Notes under the pieces: model-generated | What the model saw: only the letters and a program-made list of their open reading frames with translations | Databases searched by the model: none | Told to the model about the DNA's origin: nothing | Shown: one piece after another, positions 18,345-26,703 of the stretch | Position numbering within the stretch: position 1 is the first letter of the stretch | Layout of the letters: each line of letters begins with the position of its first letter | Translations under genes and position numbers: made by a program | NCBI GenBank assembly: GCA_003427395.1 | Contig: BFEA01000549.1 | Coordinates: 1,003,857-1,034,468, forward strand | DNA: 30,612 nt | Direction of reading: 5' to 3' | Source of the DNA: Chara braunii | Taxonomy: Eukaryota; Streptophyta; Charophyceae; Charales; Characeae

Positions 18345-19629
18345 CAGGGGTGGAAGGCTGAGTAAGGATAAGGGTCGATTAGGGACTCTCTCCCTCTTTC
18401 TTCCTTTCTCTCTCTCTCTCTCTCTTTCTCTCTCCCTCTTCCTTTTATTTCCCCCTCGCTCATTCTATTCCCCTATTACGCTCCTCGATCCGCCATCCTC
18501 TACCTCTCTCATAATCTAAGTCTAAACCTCTTGCTCTCTTCCAACTTGGCATACAACTAACCTCTCCCTCTCACTTGTTAGATTGCCAAGGGACAAACGG
18601 TGAAAAGAAAGTTGACCTCACTTGGTGGAGAAAGAGGTCAAGGGAAGGATTGTCGGTCCCTTGTGCCGCCAAGAAGGAAAGGAAGGAAACACTTGAGAAA
18701 CGGTAAACGGAAAGCCCAGTGAGATCAAAAGCCGGCTAGTCCGAAGCGGACTAATGAAAGAGATTGTCGTTTAAGAAGAAACGCCGGTTGACTCAACCAG
18801 AATCCGGACTGCATTGACTGACCATTGTAAAAGGAATGGGAAGTAAGCCAAAAGCAATGAGAGAAATAAGGCATGCGGGAAGGGCTATGTGCTGACCCCA
18901 ATGGGGGATTGTATTGGACTTCGCGCTTGTGTTTGATTGTGCAGGTGAGTAGCTTTGGGATGACTTGAGCGGGGTTGGGCCAGTGACGTGCCAGCAATGG
19001 GGAGAGGAATGGATGAGCAAAAGGCTTTAGGGCCTTAGTGTAAACTCTATCCGTGAATGGGGCCTTGGTGTATGAAGCGTTGAACAAAGGATTGAGAAGG
19101 GAGCGTAGTCTTGAGTGATCAGAGTGTGAAGTAACCCTTTGCTTGCGGATAGAAGCCCGGAAAGATTAAGGGCAGGCAACGGAACCATGAATGGAATACG
19201 TGGATCAAAAAAAAAAAAAAGGGGCAAAGGGGGAAGACGGTGTCGCCGCGCCCGATGATGCCATAGAACTGTTGTGTTAGGGAAATGGTGCGTGGCCTAC
19301 GGATGACGCTTAGCCTACACACAAAAGAAGAGGAACTCTCAAGGAACCCCTGGACTGCTTCAGTATTGGAAGGAGCAATTACTTGAGAACACAACCGAGA
19401 ACCAGCGAAACTGCGCTTGCGGAAAGATCAGCGAGACTACCACCCGTCGTGAGGGCTGAGCTACATCCCCAATGTCAAAGCTCTCTCGCTTGATGGCCCA
19501 CCCCCATCTATCTCAAAGCACTAGGTGGGGGTGACCCCGTGACGAATGGCCCGCACCCTGAGCATGAGAGTGGGCGGGCCGCAGTAGGGTTGACACAAGC
19601 TTGAAAGTCTAACGGGGTTTTGCCCTACA
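18345..19629 (+). mobile_element. LTR-like repeat, copy 2 (element C end)
   Basis: Homologous to 440-1576 along its length in the same orientation, ending at the identical CCCTACA. It preserves the CAGGTGAGT donor-like site (18942-18950), the ggaaatggtgcgtggcct block, and the GC-rich tail with ggtgggggtgacc and gtgggcgggcc. After 19629 the sequence (ccggtcaacaat) is unrelated to what follows copy 1, which supports a true element boundary. A CT tract lies near its start (18407-18437) and an A-run near 19206-19220. Confidence 0.6.
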
Positions 19630-19679
19630 CCGGTCAACAATCACATTTGAGAGGCAAAATATACATCCAATAGGCAAAA

Positions 19680-19935
19680 GTCACGTCTCAAAGTCAAAGG
19701 CCGTGACCCGCAGGCAAGGGTCACGACCCAAAGTCAAAGGTCACGTCCCACAGACCCAAAAGCAGCAGCACACCAAGGAAATTTGAGGGAGGTACTGGGC
19801 CTCAACATTCTGAAGTAAGCAGGCCGCGGGCAGCCGGTATTGGGTCCAAGTCAAGCCAAAAAAAGCAGAGGCTGGGACGAGTCAAGGCTCAGTCCAGGTT
19901 AATATAAGGATTGGCCAGCCACATTTCAGACATAT
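19680..19935 (+). promoter_or_regulatory. Candidate promoter: repeated GTCACG/GTCAAAGG motifs and a TATA-like box
   Basis: From about 19675 to 19752 short units alternate between gtcacgtctc/gtcacgaccc/gtcacgtccc and aaagtcaaagg. They are followed at about 19899-19909 by ttaatataagg, a TATA-like element. ACGT-core and TTGAC-core sites are known binding words for plant bZIP and WRKY factors; that use here is inference. No downstream gene is recognised. Confidence 0.35.
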
Positions 19936-20460
19936 TGCTCATTTGCAAGAAGTGTGGAAGTGTTGCTGGGCGCTTGTGCGTTATCTACGAGTAGCATGTA
20001 CTAGAGCCCTGGCTGGGTAGAGCTGTGCTGAGGAAGGAAGGTGCTCATAGCCGCACAGCTAGTGGTAGGCAGTAGAGCTGAGTAGTGGCTGATGTATCCA
20101 AAGTCAAGATCTTCATGCACTGAGAGAGAGAGAGAAAGAGTCGAGACATGCATGAAGGGAGAGAAAAAGTGAGAGAGAGACAGCGGGAGAGAGTAAGGCA
20201 AGGAGAGAGAAGGTCACCTACCCGCAAGAGGATGCTCGATTTGGGTTGTTGAGATCCACGCTGATGAGCGCTGGTGGCTGGAACTCTGTAACTGCGTAAT
20301 ATGATAATTTGTTGGAATTTCTAAGTTGCGCTAGTTTGAACGTTGCATCTCTGGTCTCTACTGTGGATTTCGTGTGATCTCTCAATATGTGTGTGCGCGC
20401 AAGGTGATGAGCAGTGTGGATCAATGCATATATATATTGTCACATAACTATGAACCATAC
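19936..20460. other. No gene seen; GA-rich tract inside
   Basis: A GAGA-rich stretch lies at about 20118-20210. No frame shows a recognisable domain. Confidence 0.45.
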
Positions 20461-20464
20461 TTGT

Positions 20465-20575
20465 GGCGCACCGGCACTGTGCGCAGCGCGCTGTGCGTGG
20501 ACCCCAGGTGCGCGCGCACCGGCGCGCCGCGCATCTGGGTGCGCAGTGCGCGTTGTGTGTTGCACTGCGCAATTG
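20465..20575. repeat. GC-rich alternating purine-pyrimidine block
   Basis: Dense GCGC/TGCG/CACG dinucleotides with imperfect self-complementarity (for example gtgcgcgcgcac). A related block lies at 21063-21145. Local base composition differs strongly from the AT-rich neighbours. Confidence 0.7.
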
Positions 20576-20596
20576 TTCGCAGTGCATATTTCGATG

Positions 20597-20826
20597 TTCT
20601 AGCGGTATATACATTCGATTTTGCTCATCCTATCGATGGAAGAACCAGGAGTCCAGCCGCGAGGTTGGAGACTTACCTGCTCTCTCTCTCTCTCTCACAC
20701 ACACAAAAAAAAAAAACACAAATGTGGCAGTGTATATTTCCATGTTCTAGCGAGAGATTCATTCGATTTTGCTCATCCTATCGATGGAAGTACTAGGAGG
20801 CCAGCCGCAAGGTTGGAGACTTACCT

Positions 20827-20899
<73 letters not shown>
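20597..20899. repeat. 148-bp tandem duplication with CT/CA microsatellites
   Basis: cattcgattttgctc occurs at 20612 and 20760, followed in both by a segment ending ggttggagacttacctg. The first copy then has a short CT tract, a few CA and an A-run. The second has a long CT tract (20828-20876) and a CA tract (20877-20899). The copies differ by few substitutions. Confidence 0.9.
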
Positions 20900-21062
20900 T
20901 ACACAAACAAAAAACTAACCTCAGCTCCCCCCTTTTTTTTTCGGAGGCCCCACGCGGCCTCAAATTTTTGTTTTTATTTTTTTGCGGTTCTTGACGCGAC
21001 ATCCCACTCGGGCCTACAACACCCCTCCCCAACTTTTTTTTTTCTCTCGACGCCTTATTTTC

Positions 21063-21145
21063 GGGGTGCGCCGCACCCAGTGCACGCGCGTCGTGTGTTG
21101 TGCGAGGTGCGGCGCGTGTGCGCGGTGCAGCGCATGTCGATGAGC
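21063..21145. repeat. Second GC-rich alternating block
   Basis: Contains ggtgcgccgcaccc (an inverted repeat) and a long run of GCGTG/GTGCG words, similar in style to 20465-20575. Confidence 0.6.
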
Positions 21146-21448
21146 CGCATGTATGCTATGAACTAAAAGAATGCACTTTGCGAAACAAACGGCAAAAACA
21201 AAAAAATAAATAAAAAACAAAACAAACATGAAGGGAAACCATTCATTTTTCTCATTCTTCTTTTAACTCCCCCTTCACCATGCCTCTCACGTACAAGGCT
21301 CGCCACGTTGATGAAGTTGAGCGCGAGCTGCCCCCATCCCCGTGTACCATAACGGTCCACTTGTACACTGTGAGAAAGAGGTAGAGTGAAGGGGGAGGGG
21401 ATAAACACAGGGAGGAGAGATGGAGAGCAAACAAACAAAGAACAATAA

Positions 21449-21987
21449 AGGGAAAGTAAGGGAAAGTACGGAGTGTGGAGGCTCAAGAATGAGTCTGTCC
21501 TTGACAACAGAGAGGACATACATTGTAAGGATGAGGTGGATGAACAAATGGAAGACCTAGTTGAGCATTCTCAGTGCAATAATTGCCTCAATGGCTGGCA
21601 TTGAGCATGCCCACCTTACACCCCCGACAAATGGCATGTCGATTGCCAAAATGAGGGAAGAACGGTCACCACAAAAAAAACATGCATTCAGTATAGCGCC
21701 CATGGCTGCAAAATGGACATAGTGTCTGGATGCAGAGGGTGCCTGCAGTCAGGAACGAAGGGACAGTCCTGTGCACACATGGATGCAGAAACCATGTCAT
21801 TGTAGTGATTGTGACAGAGACGATGGCGGCTACAACCGAGTGTAATAGTAGTTGTGGCTGTGCAAAGGAGAAGGTCGCACAATGTTGGTACATCGTTTTG
21901 CTGCAGCATGGGGCCAGGGGAATGATCTTCGACATAAAAGAGATTGTGGACGGTTCGTTGTGGCAAGAAAACAACATCATTTTGTGA
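21449..21987 (+). pseudogene. Cys/His-rich relic, possibly a broken PHD-type zinc finger
   Basis: A plus frame is open from 21449 to 21805 with a single TGA (21602-21604). It reads ...HCKDEVDEQMEDL, then SQCNNCLNGWH, the TGA, then ACPPYTPDKWHVDC. The spacing CxxC-x4-H-x2-C-x11-C, with Trp before the His and near the last Cys, resembles the second half of a C4HC3 PHD finger. The partner Cys of the first and last pairs appear to be replaced (CKDE, CQNE). A further Cys cluster follows (CIQYSAHGCKMDIVSGCRGC). The next frame (21730-21987) is open too and is also Cys-rich (ECNSSCGCAKEKVAQC), suggesting a frameshifted continuation. PHD fingers bind histone tails, but two ligands are missing. It could be a degenerate exon of a host gene or part of a mobile element. 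The family call is uncertain. Confidence 0.35.
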
Positions 21988-22129
21988 GAAATTAAGTGAC
22001 ATCAGTCATAGCATGGACCACAACTCCCAGTGGTTAGAGGCATGTACAATGGCCATGTAATGACCAGGCCCATGCACAATGCAGGCATAGATGTGGGATG
22101 GCGGATTAAACCACTCACCTGCTCGAGCA

Positions 22130-22250
22130 TTGCGTAGCTCGAGTTGACGGTATATCGTCACGATATATATATATCGTCAAATAGAATATATATATATATA
22201 TATCGTCAAATAGAAAATATATATATATTGGCACATATATTGTCAAACAG
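22130..22250. repeat. AT-rich tract with atatcgtcaaatag units
   Basis: (TA)n stretches are separated by cgtca/cgtcaaatag words, repeated at least three times. It merges into the gtcaaacaga module that follows. Confidence 0.85.
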
Positions 22251-22504
22251 ATCTGCCCGGTAAAACCGTAGGAAGAGACGGAGGAGTATCGTCAAACAAA
22301 GTTGTTGGATGATATATATAGTCAAACAGAGCTGCCCGGTAAACCGTAGGCAGAGAGGGAAAAGAGGACAACAAATGAGGGGCTGTGACAAACTGTTTCG
22401 TCGGAGTTTCACCAACTCATCAGGAGGCTGAACCCTCAACAGTCTGCATACATATATTTAATATATATATTGTCAATCAGATCTACCTGGTAAACCATAG
22501 GCAG

Positions 22505-22590
22505 AGACGCTCAGTGGCTAGAGCACCGGTTGGAAATGCGCATTGTGGTACAAGGTTGCGGGTTCAAAACCCCACAGCCTTGCGCATGGA
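22505..22590 (+). ncRNA. tRNA-like segment, probable SINE-type relic
   Basis: A D-arm-like GCTC-agtggcta-GAGC (22509-22524) is followed about 40 bp later by a good RNA polymerase III B box, GGTTCAAAACC (22561-22571). The anticodon stem does not fold well and the T-stem is imperfect, so this is not a working tRNA. A/B-box spacing and a non-tRNA 3' continuation fit a tRNA-derived SINE. It sits directly after a module ending aggcagagacg. Confidence 0.45.
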
Positions 22591-22829
22591 CACCGGCACG
22601 ACGTTAGATTGACGCATGGCTGGACACACACTCCCTTGGGCTGACGCATGGTACTATTACAGACATGCCTGCGCACCACCCAAGGGTAGTCTACGATGTT
22701 GTATGTTGGTTGTGGGTTCCACATGGATTGCTTGGGGGTGTTGGTCTTGGGTGCTCTGATGATCTCCCCAGTCTGGCACATCACACATTCGTGCCATTTC
22801 CGGTAGTTGTTCATACGGTAAAGTTTTGG

Positions 22830-22920
22830 ATTACATGTTACAAGGTTACGGGTTCGAGCTTGGTTCGGACCTTGGGGGGGGTCCTTGTCCAGCTTGCCCC
22901 GTTCTCTCCTCGATATACAC
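22830..22920 (+). ncRNA. Second B-box-bearing tRNA-like segment
   Basis: tacaaggttacgggttcgag (22840-22859) matches tacaaggttgcgggttcaaa of the first segment, giving another B-box-like word GGTTCGAGCTT. A credible A box is not visible upstream. A short hairpin GGACC-ttggggg-GGTCC follows. It is probably a more decayed or truncated relative. Confidence 0.35.
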
Positions 22921-23099
22921 ACATGATTCACAGAGCACACACAACCTTCGGGCATACACACATAGTTTGCGAATTACATATCGCCTATGGGCTACATACA
23001 TAAGTTTCCACATATGATGTTGTTTGTACATCTCAATTCATAAATTCACAGAGTATACACATAAAAAAGCACACAAAACTGGCTGGGGGGGTCTGGTCA

Positions 23100-23340
23100 C
23101 TGGGTAGGGTCTAGTACCTGCAGTAGGTTCAGGTAGGATGGATAGGGTGCCATTGGGTGTGGTTCCTACTGTCATTCGGATAGAATTGTCTGGTGGCTAT
23201 GTATAAGGATTAGACCCTAGGGTAAAAAGGGTAGGTAGGGTCTAATATATGCAGAAGGTTCAAGTAGGTTGGATAGGGTGCTGGGTGCAGTTCCTACTGA
23301 CATTCGGATAGAACTGTGCTACCCTGTCTGAACCCAGAGT
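23100..23340. repeat. Diverged tandem duplication, offset 131 bp
   Basis: gggtctagtacctgcagtag (23107) corresponds to gggtctaatatatgcagaag (23238). Both run on through ggatagggtgc and ttcctactg.cattcggata. Confidence 0.8.
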
Positions 23341-23670
23341 CCATAGTCTCTTGGGGCCTGCAATTCATTGTCTGGGCCTAGCGTCCGAAGTTCCCGTTCG
23401 ACAAGGCTCGTCCGCTTCCGCTTCCACCAGGGTTGGGCAACCTATCAGCCCTGGTACCTATCACTGTTGTTCGGTCCAAGTTGCCTGCCCATTGGTGGGG
23501 CAATGCTCCTGAGTGCTGGTCACACCGAGGTAGCATAGTGGGATAGGGGGTGCGCTAGGAGTATTGACATGAAGATGTGATGGGAGGTGGTCTCATATTC
23601 CAGGACACCCGCGGCTCACAGCTCCAAGTGATTACTGTGTACTCAATGGCTGGCCTCTACAACACCCTGG
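23341..23670. other. No gene or repeat recognised
   Basis: Unique sequence between the 131-bp duplication and the next module copy. No frame carries a recognisable motif. Confidence 0.4.
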
Positions 23671-24297
23671 AAGGCAGAGACGGAGACGTATCGTCAAACA
23701 GAGCTGTTGGACGATATATATAGTCAAACAGAGCAGCCCGATAATCCGTAGGCAGAGAGGGAAAAGAGGACAACAAATGTGAGGCTGTGACAAACTGTTT
23801 CATCGGAGTTTCACCAACTCATCCGGAGGTTGAACCCGCAACAGTCTACATACATATATTTATATATCGTCAAACAGAGATTCCCGGTAAACTACGCAGA
23901 GAGGGAGAAAAGGACAACAAACGAGGGGCTGTGACAAACTGTTCCATCGAAGTTTCACCGACTCATCAGGAGGCTGAATCCTCAACAGCCTGCAGAATCC
24001 CGCAACTCGTTACATTGTACGTGATAATCCACCTTAACCCCGGTTGTGGTTAAGCGTCAACGACTGCCCGACAACTGATACCCTGAGCTGCGCACCAACC
24101 ATTGCCCTCAAGGTACCTGTGACAAAAATCGAAGCAGACTATCACTCACCCACACCAGATGGGAAACTCCACAGACTGTCAGTTCACACCCCACCACAAG
24201 CCAGCAAATATGTTGTCACATAACTATTAACTAAAATATATATCATCAAACAGAGCTGCCCGGTAAACCATAGGCAGAGAGGGAGAAGAGGACATAT

Positions 24298-25080
24298 AGA
24301 TCGTAACACTGTATATAACGTGCGTGTTTTTGGTAATCTCTGAATTTCAAAGATTTGATAATGATCGCTATTTCTACGGTCATTTGTTCAAGTGTGTTTT
24401 TGATGGAGAGCTTGTTATAGATATTACAATCAGACTTGCTTTCACTTCCACTCTACATGCATGCAAATAGATGGCGATTCACATTGGCGCCAACGCCCAC
24501 ACCAAGCTCAGAGATATGGGAACACAATTCAGATGTGGCGCATCTGCGCCTGTACATCACAACTCTCGTCACTGTGTCAACCATGGGTCTCCCTGAATAC
24601 TCCATGCACACACACATTGTATCACATTCGCACACACACTAACACCTCTACTAACTATCGGGGCTATGGCCGCTCGCTACCTCTATCGCTAACCACTAAC
24701 CCTTCTCTGCCCACTTCCACCTCGGGCGACCTGCAGACCACCTCGCACAAGACGTTGTAGCAGTGCTTCCGCATGGCTTGCGCAGCGAATGAATGAATGA
24801 CTGGGCACTGCCTCTTGATTTATACTTCTGTAAATCGTTGGTCTGCACCTTTCCCCCGACCCCATGGTGCACACAATCCCTCATGGTACTTGCTTGCCTG
24901 GATTGGGACTGACTGGACTGGTACCGCTGACTGCATGGGATTGCACTGCCAACTCGATGCAGTCGCACCGCCGACGTAATGCAGCTAAGCTCACCACTTG
25001 CCCACTTGCCTCTGACTAAACGTGAGGCAGTTGCAAAAGGCCACTTCCGCACCTTCCGGAAGTCTGTGGACTTGGCCTTT
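24298..25080. other. No gene recognised
   Basis: Unique sequence with several short frames on both strands (up to about 118 codons on the minus strand), none with recognisable domains. tggcgccaacg at 24484 resembles a primer-binding-site word, but no LTR end precedes it. Confidence 0.4.
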
Positions 25081-25375
25081 CGAATACTGTAGCAGCTACG
25101 ACCTTGACCTCTCAGGACTGTAGCAACTACGACCTTGACCTTTCAAAATTCCTACAGCTACGACCTCTACAAGGTTGTGACTCCTACTCGACAGGCCTAC
25201 AGATCGAACCTCTACCACTACACAGACCTACGACAGACAACAACCACTGCCAAAACACAAGTCATAGGTTCAAACACTCAAAGGGTCAATTCGATACTGT
25301 ACGTGGGTAGGGTAAGGTATGGGGATGGAACTCTGGCCCCACATCTGTGACTGCAGAAAGGTGAAAACCGTTTCA
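25081..25375 (-). mobile_element. Possible start of element D 3' LTR
   Basis: On the minus strand, about 35 bp past the chromodomain frame stop, a short purine run (ggcgggag) is followed by TGAAACGGTTTTCACC. TGTAACGG-type starts are common in plant Gypsy LTRs. A 31-bp tandem repeat (plus-strand units at 25087 and 25118, ctgtagca..ctacgaccttgacct) would lie inside it. The left end is unknown and no matching 5' LTR is seen, so this is weak. Confidence 0.3.
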
Positions 25376-25413
25376 CTCCCGCCGGCCTAAATTCGAGGTC
25401 CTCCGAGAATACT

Positions 25414-25659
25414 TCAGTCTAGGGCAGGACCTTTACCCTTCTTATCTCTTTCGTAGGCTCGGACTACATCGGGAGCAGTCTCTAGAAGTTTTGTTCGCGT
25501 GAACCAGCGGTCGTCTTCTGGCTCTTGATAGGCAAATCTGACTTTGTACTGTTTCTGGGGACGACCTCTACCTCCTGTTCTGAAGACATCTTCACCTACA
25601 ATGCCGTCAATGCCGTACCTTCCGTCCATGTCCGGAGGAATTGTTGACTTGTGACGCAA
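25414..25659 (-). pseudogene. Element D chromodomain (C-terminus of integrase)
   Basis: This 81-codon frame holds RYGIDGIVGEDVF (about 14-26), then KQYKVRFAYQEPEDDRWF (36-53) and VVRAYERDKKGKGP (65-78). The order of an aromatic N-terminal strand, YKVRF, an acidic turn, Trp and a C-terminal helix matches a chromodomain or chromo-shadow-like fold as found at the end of chromovirus integrases, where it reads histone or heterochromatin marks. It is separated from the GPY/F-like part by a frameshift near 25640-25660. The first Met is not a true start. The corresponding module of element A (2298-2447) aligns with it at KQ, DD.YW/DDRW and AYER. Confidence 0.8.
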
Positions 25660-26318
25660 GGCAACAACTTTGACGCATGGAACACTGGGTAGGCGTGGAG
25701 GTGCGCCGGAATCTCAATAGTATAGGACGGTCCATCCTCTTCGCCCTTGACTTCTAGGACTGGCCACAGTCCTCTATAAGCAAGCAGTAATTTCAGTGAG
25801 ATGTTCTCCTCAGGAGCGAATTCTTTTGACTTGACCCAGACTAAGTCGCCTATTGAAACTGTGAGAGGCGACGATGCTTATTGGCTTGCTCTATCATTCT
25901 ATGTTGGGCTTTCTTGAGGTTGTCTACAACGGTAGCTATCTCTTTTTCGTGTTGTATCGCAAACTCTCGTGTACCGGGTGGTAGCCCCTGAATCTGATCC
26001 CTTTTAAGTCCCTCGAACGGTCTGCGCGATCTAAAGGACTTATGCAGTTCGTTAGGAGTGCGACATGTGGCTAAGTGCACGCTGTTGTTGTAGGCACTAG
26101 CTACCTTTGGGAGCATCTCATCACAATTGATTTGATTGGGCCTAATGTACATTCTAAGAACTTGTTGCAGGATCTTGTTCATCTATTCAGTCTGACCGTT
26201 AGTCTCAGGGTGACGGCCAGACGACATTAACAACTTTGAACCATAAACTTTCATTAGTTCCTGCCAATTCTGACGATACCATGCTCATTGACCCAATGAT
26301 CGAAGAACTTCTGAATTA
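25660..26318 (-). pseudogene. Element D integrase core 3' part and GPY/F-like region
   Basis: Reading leftwards on the minus strand: a TGA (26317-26319), then VIQKFFDHWVNEHG, then a frame change and the missing stretch where the second catalytic Asp should be, resuming as QNWQELMKVYGSKLL. SGRHPETNGQTE follows with the catalytic Glu (26186-26188), immediately followed by a TAG (26183-26185), then the open frame 26182-25850 (MNKILQQVLRMY...YNNSVHLATCRTPNEL). At about 25849 a one-base loss shifts the frame, after which VWVKSKEFAPEEN and YRGLWPVLEVKGEEDGPS (GPY/F-like) and IPAHLHAYPVFHASKLL can be read. Family role: cDNA strand transfer. The copy cannot be catalytic. Confidence 0.82.
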
Positions 26319-26319
26319 C

Positions 26320-26703
26320 TCACTCTGTTTGTGCCTCCGTAGGCAAAGGAACAAAAACTGCATATTTACGAAATCTGTCAACTATAACCATGACTTGGCT
26401 CTTGTCGTGCCTACTCTTGACATGAGTGTTCATAAAGTCAATAGATACTGAGTCTCCTGGGTGGTTAGGAATAGGCAAGGGTTTGAGAAGACTAAGAGGG
26501 GCGCATGTACTCGTCTTATTTCTCTGATGGACCTTACAACTGCGAACATACTCTATGCAGTCGGCCTTCATGCCAGGCCATATATACGCGCGCATCAGGT
26601 TGGCTAATGTCTTTTGCCGACCGAAATGTCCCTCAGTGTTGTGGCATTCCCCTAGGATCAAGCTACGGATCTCCTCGCTGTTAGGAACGCATAGACGGTC
26701 CAC
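26320..26703 (-). pseudogene. Element D integrase N-terminal zinc domain and start of core
   Basis: 127-codon frame. The zinc region has His21 and His26 (CHNTEGHFGRQ), Cys56, and His59 where the second Cys (CxxC) is expected (SCKVHQ). YIWPGMKADC separates them. The core begins with DSVSIDFM, giving the first catalytic Asp at residue 89, then VMVIVDRFRKYAVFVPL. It joins the RNase H frame through a frameshift near 26750 and ends at a TGA (26317-26319). Confidence 0.85.

Larger units (their letters stand above)
22234..24297. repeat. Dispersed module family with CGGTAAACCG core, about 6 copies
   Basis: A module reading gtcaaacagagctgcccgg, taaaccgtaggcagagaggg, then (in longer copies) caacaaatgaggggctgtga, gtttcaccaactcatcagga and ctgaaccctcaacagtctgc. 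Core copies lie near 22254, 22333, 22486, 23735, 23883 and 24257; three are long enough to include the tcaccaactcatc part (22405, 23813, 23955). Copies are in the same orientation and flanked by (TA)n. The core CGGTAAACCG is a short inverted repeat. The intervening DNA (22520-23670) is unrelated, so an original array may have been split by insertions. Confidence 0.75.

Noticed and set aside
20374-21166. Overlapping plus-strand frames around 20.4-21.2 kb as a host gene
   Set aside because: They read through GC-alternating blocks and CT/CA microsatellites in all frames, with no recognisable domain.
22505-22590. Functional tRNA gene
   Set aside because: The D arm and B box are good, but the anticodon arm does not pair and the acceptor ends are not complementary.
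24484-24494. Primer binding site (tggcgccaacg)
   Set aside because: No LTR end with CA immediately precedes it, and no retroelement coding sequence follows on the plus strand.
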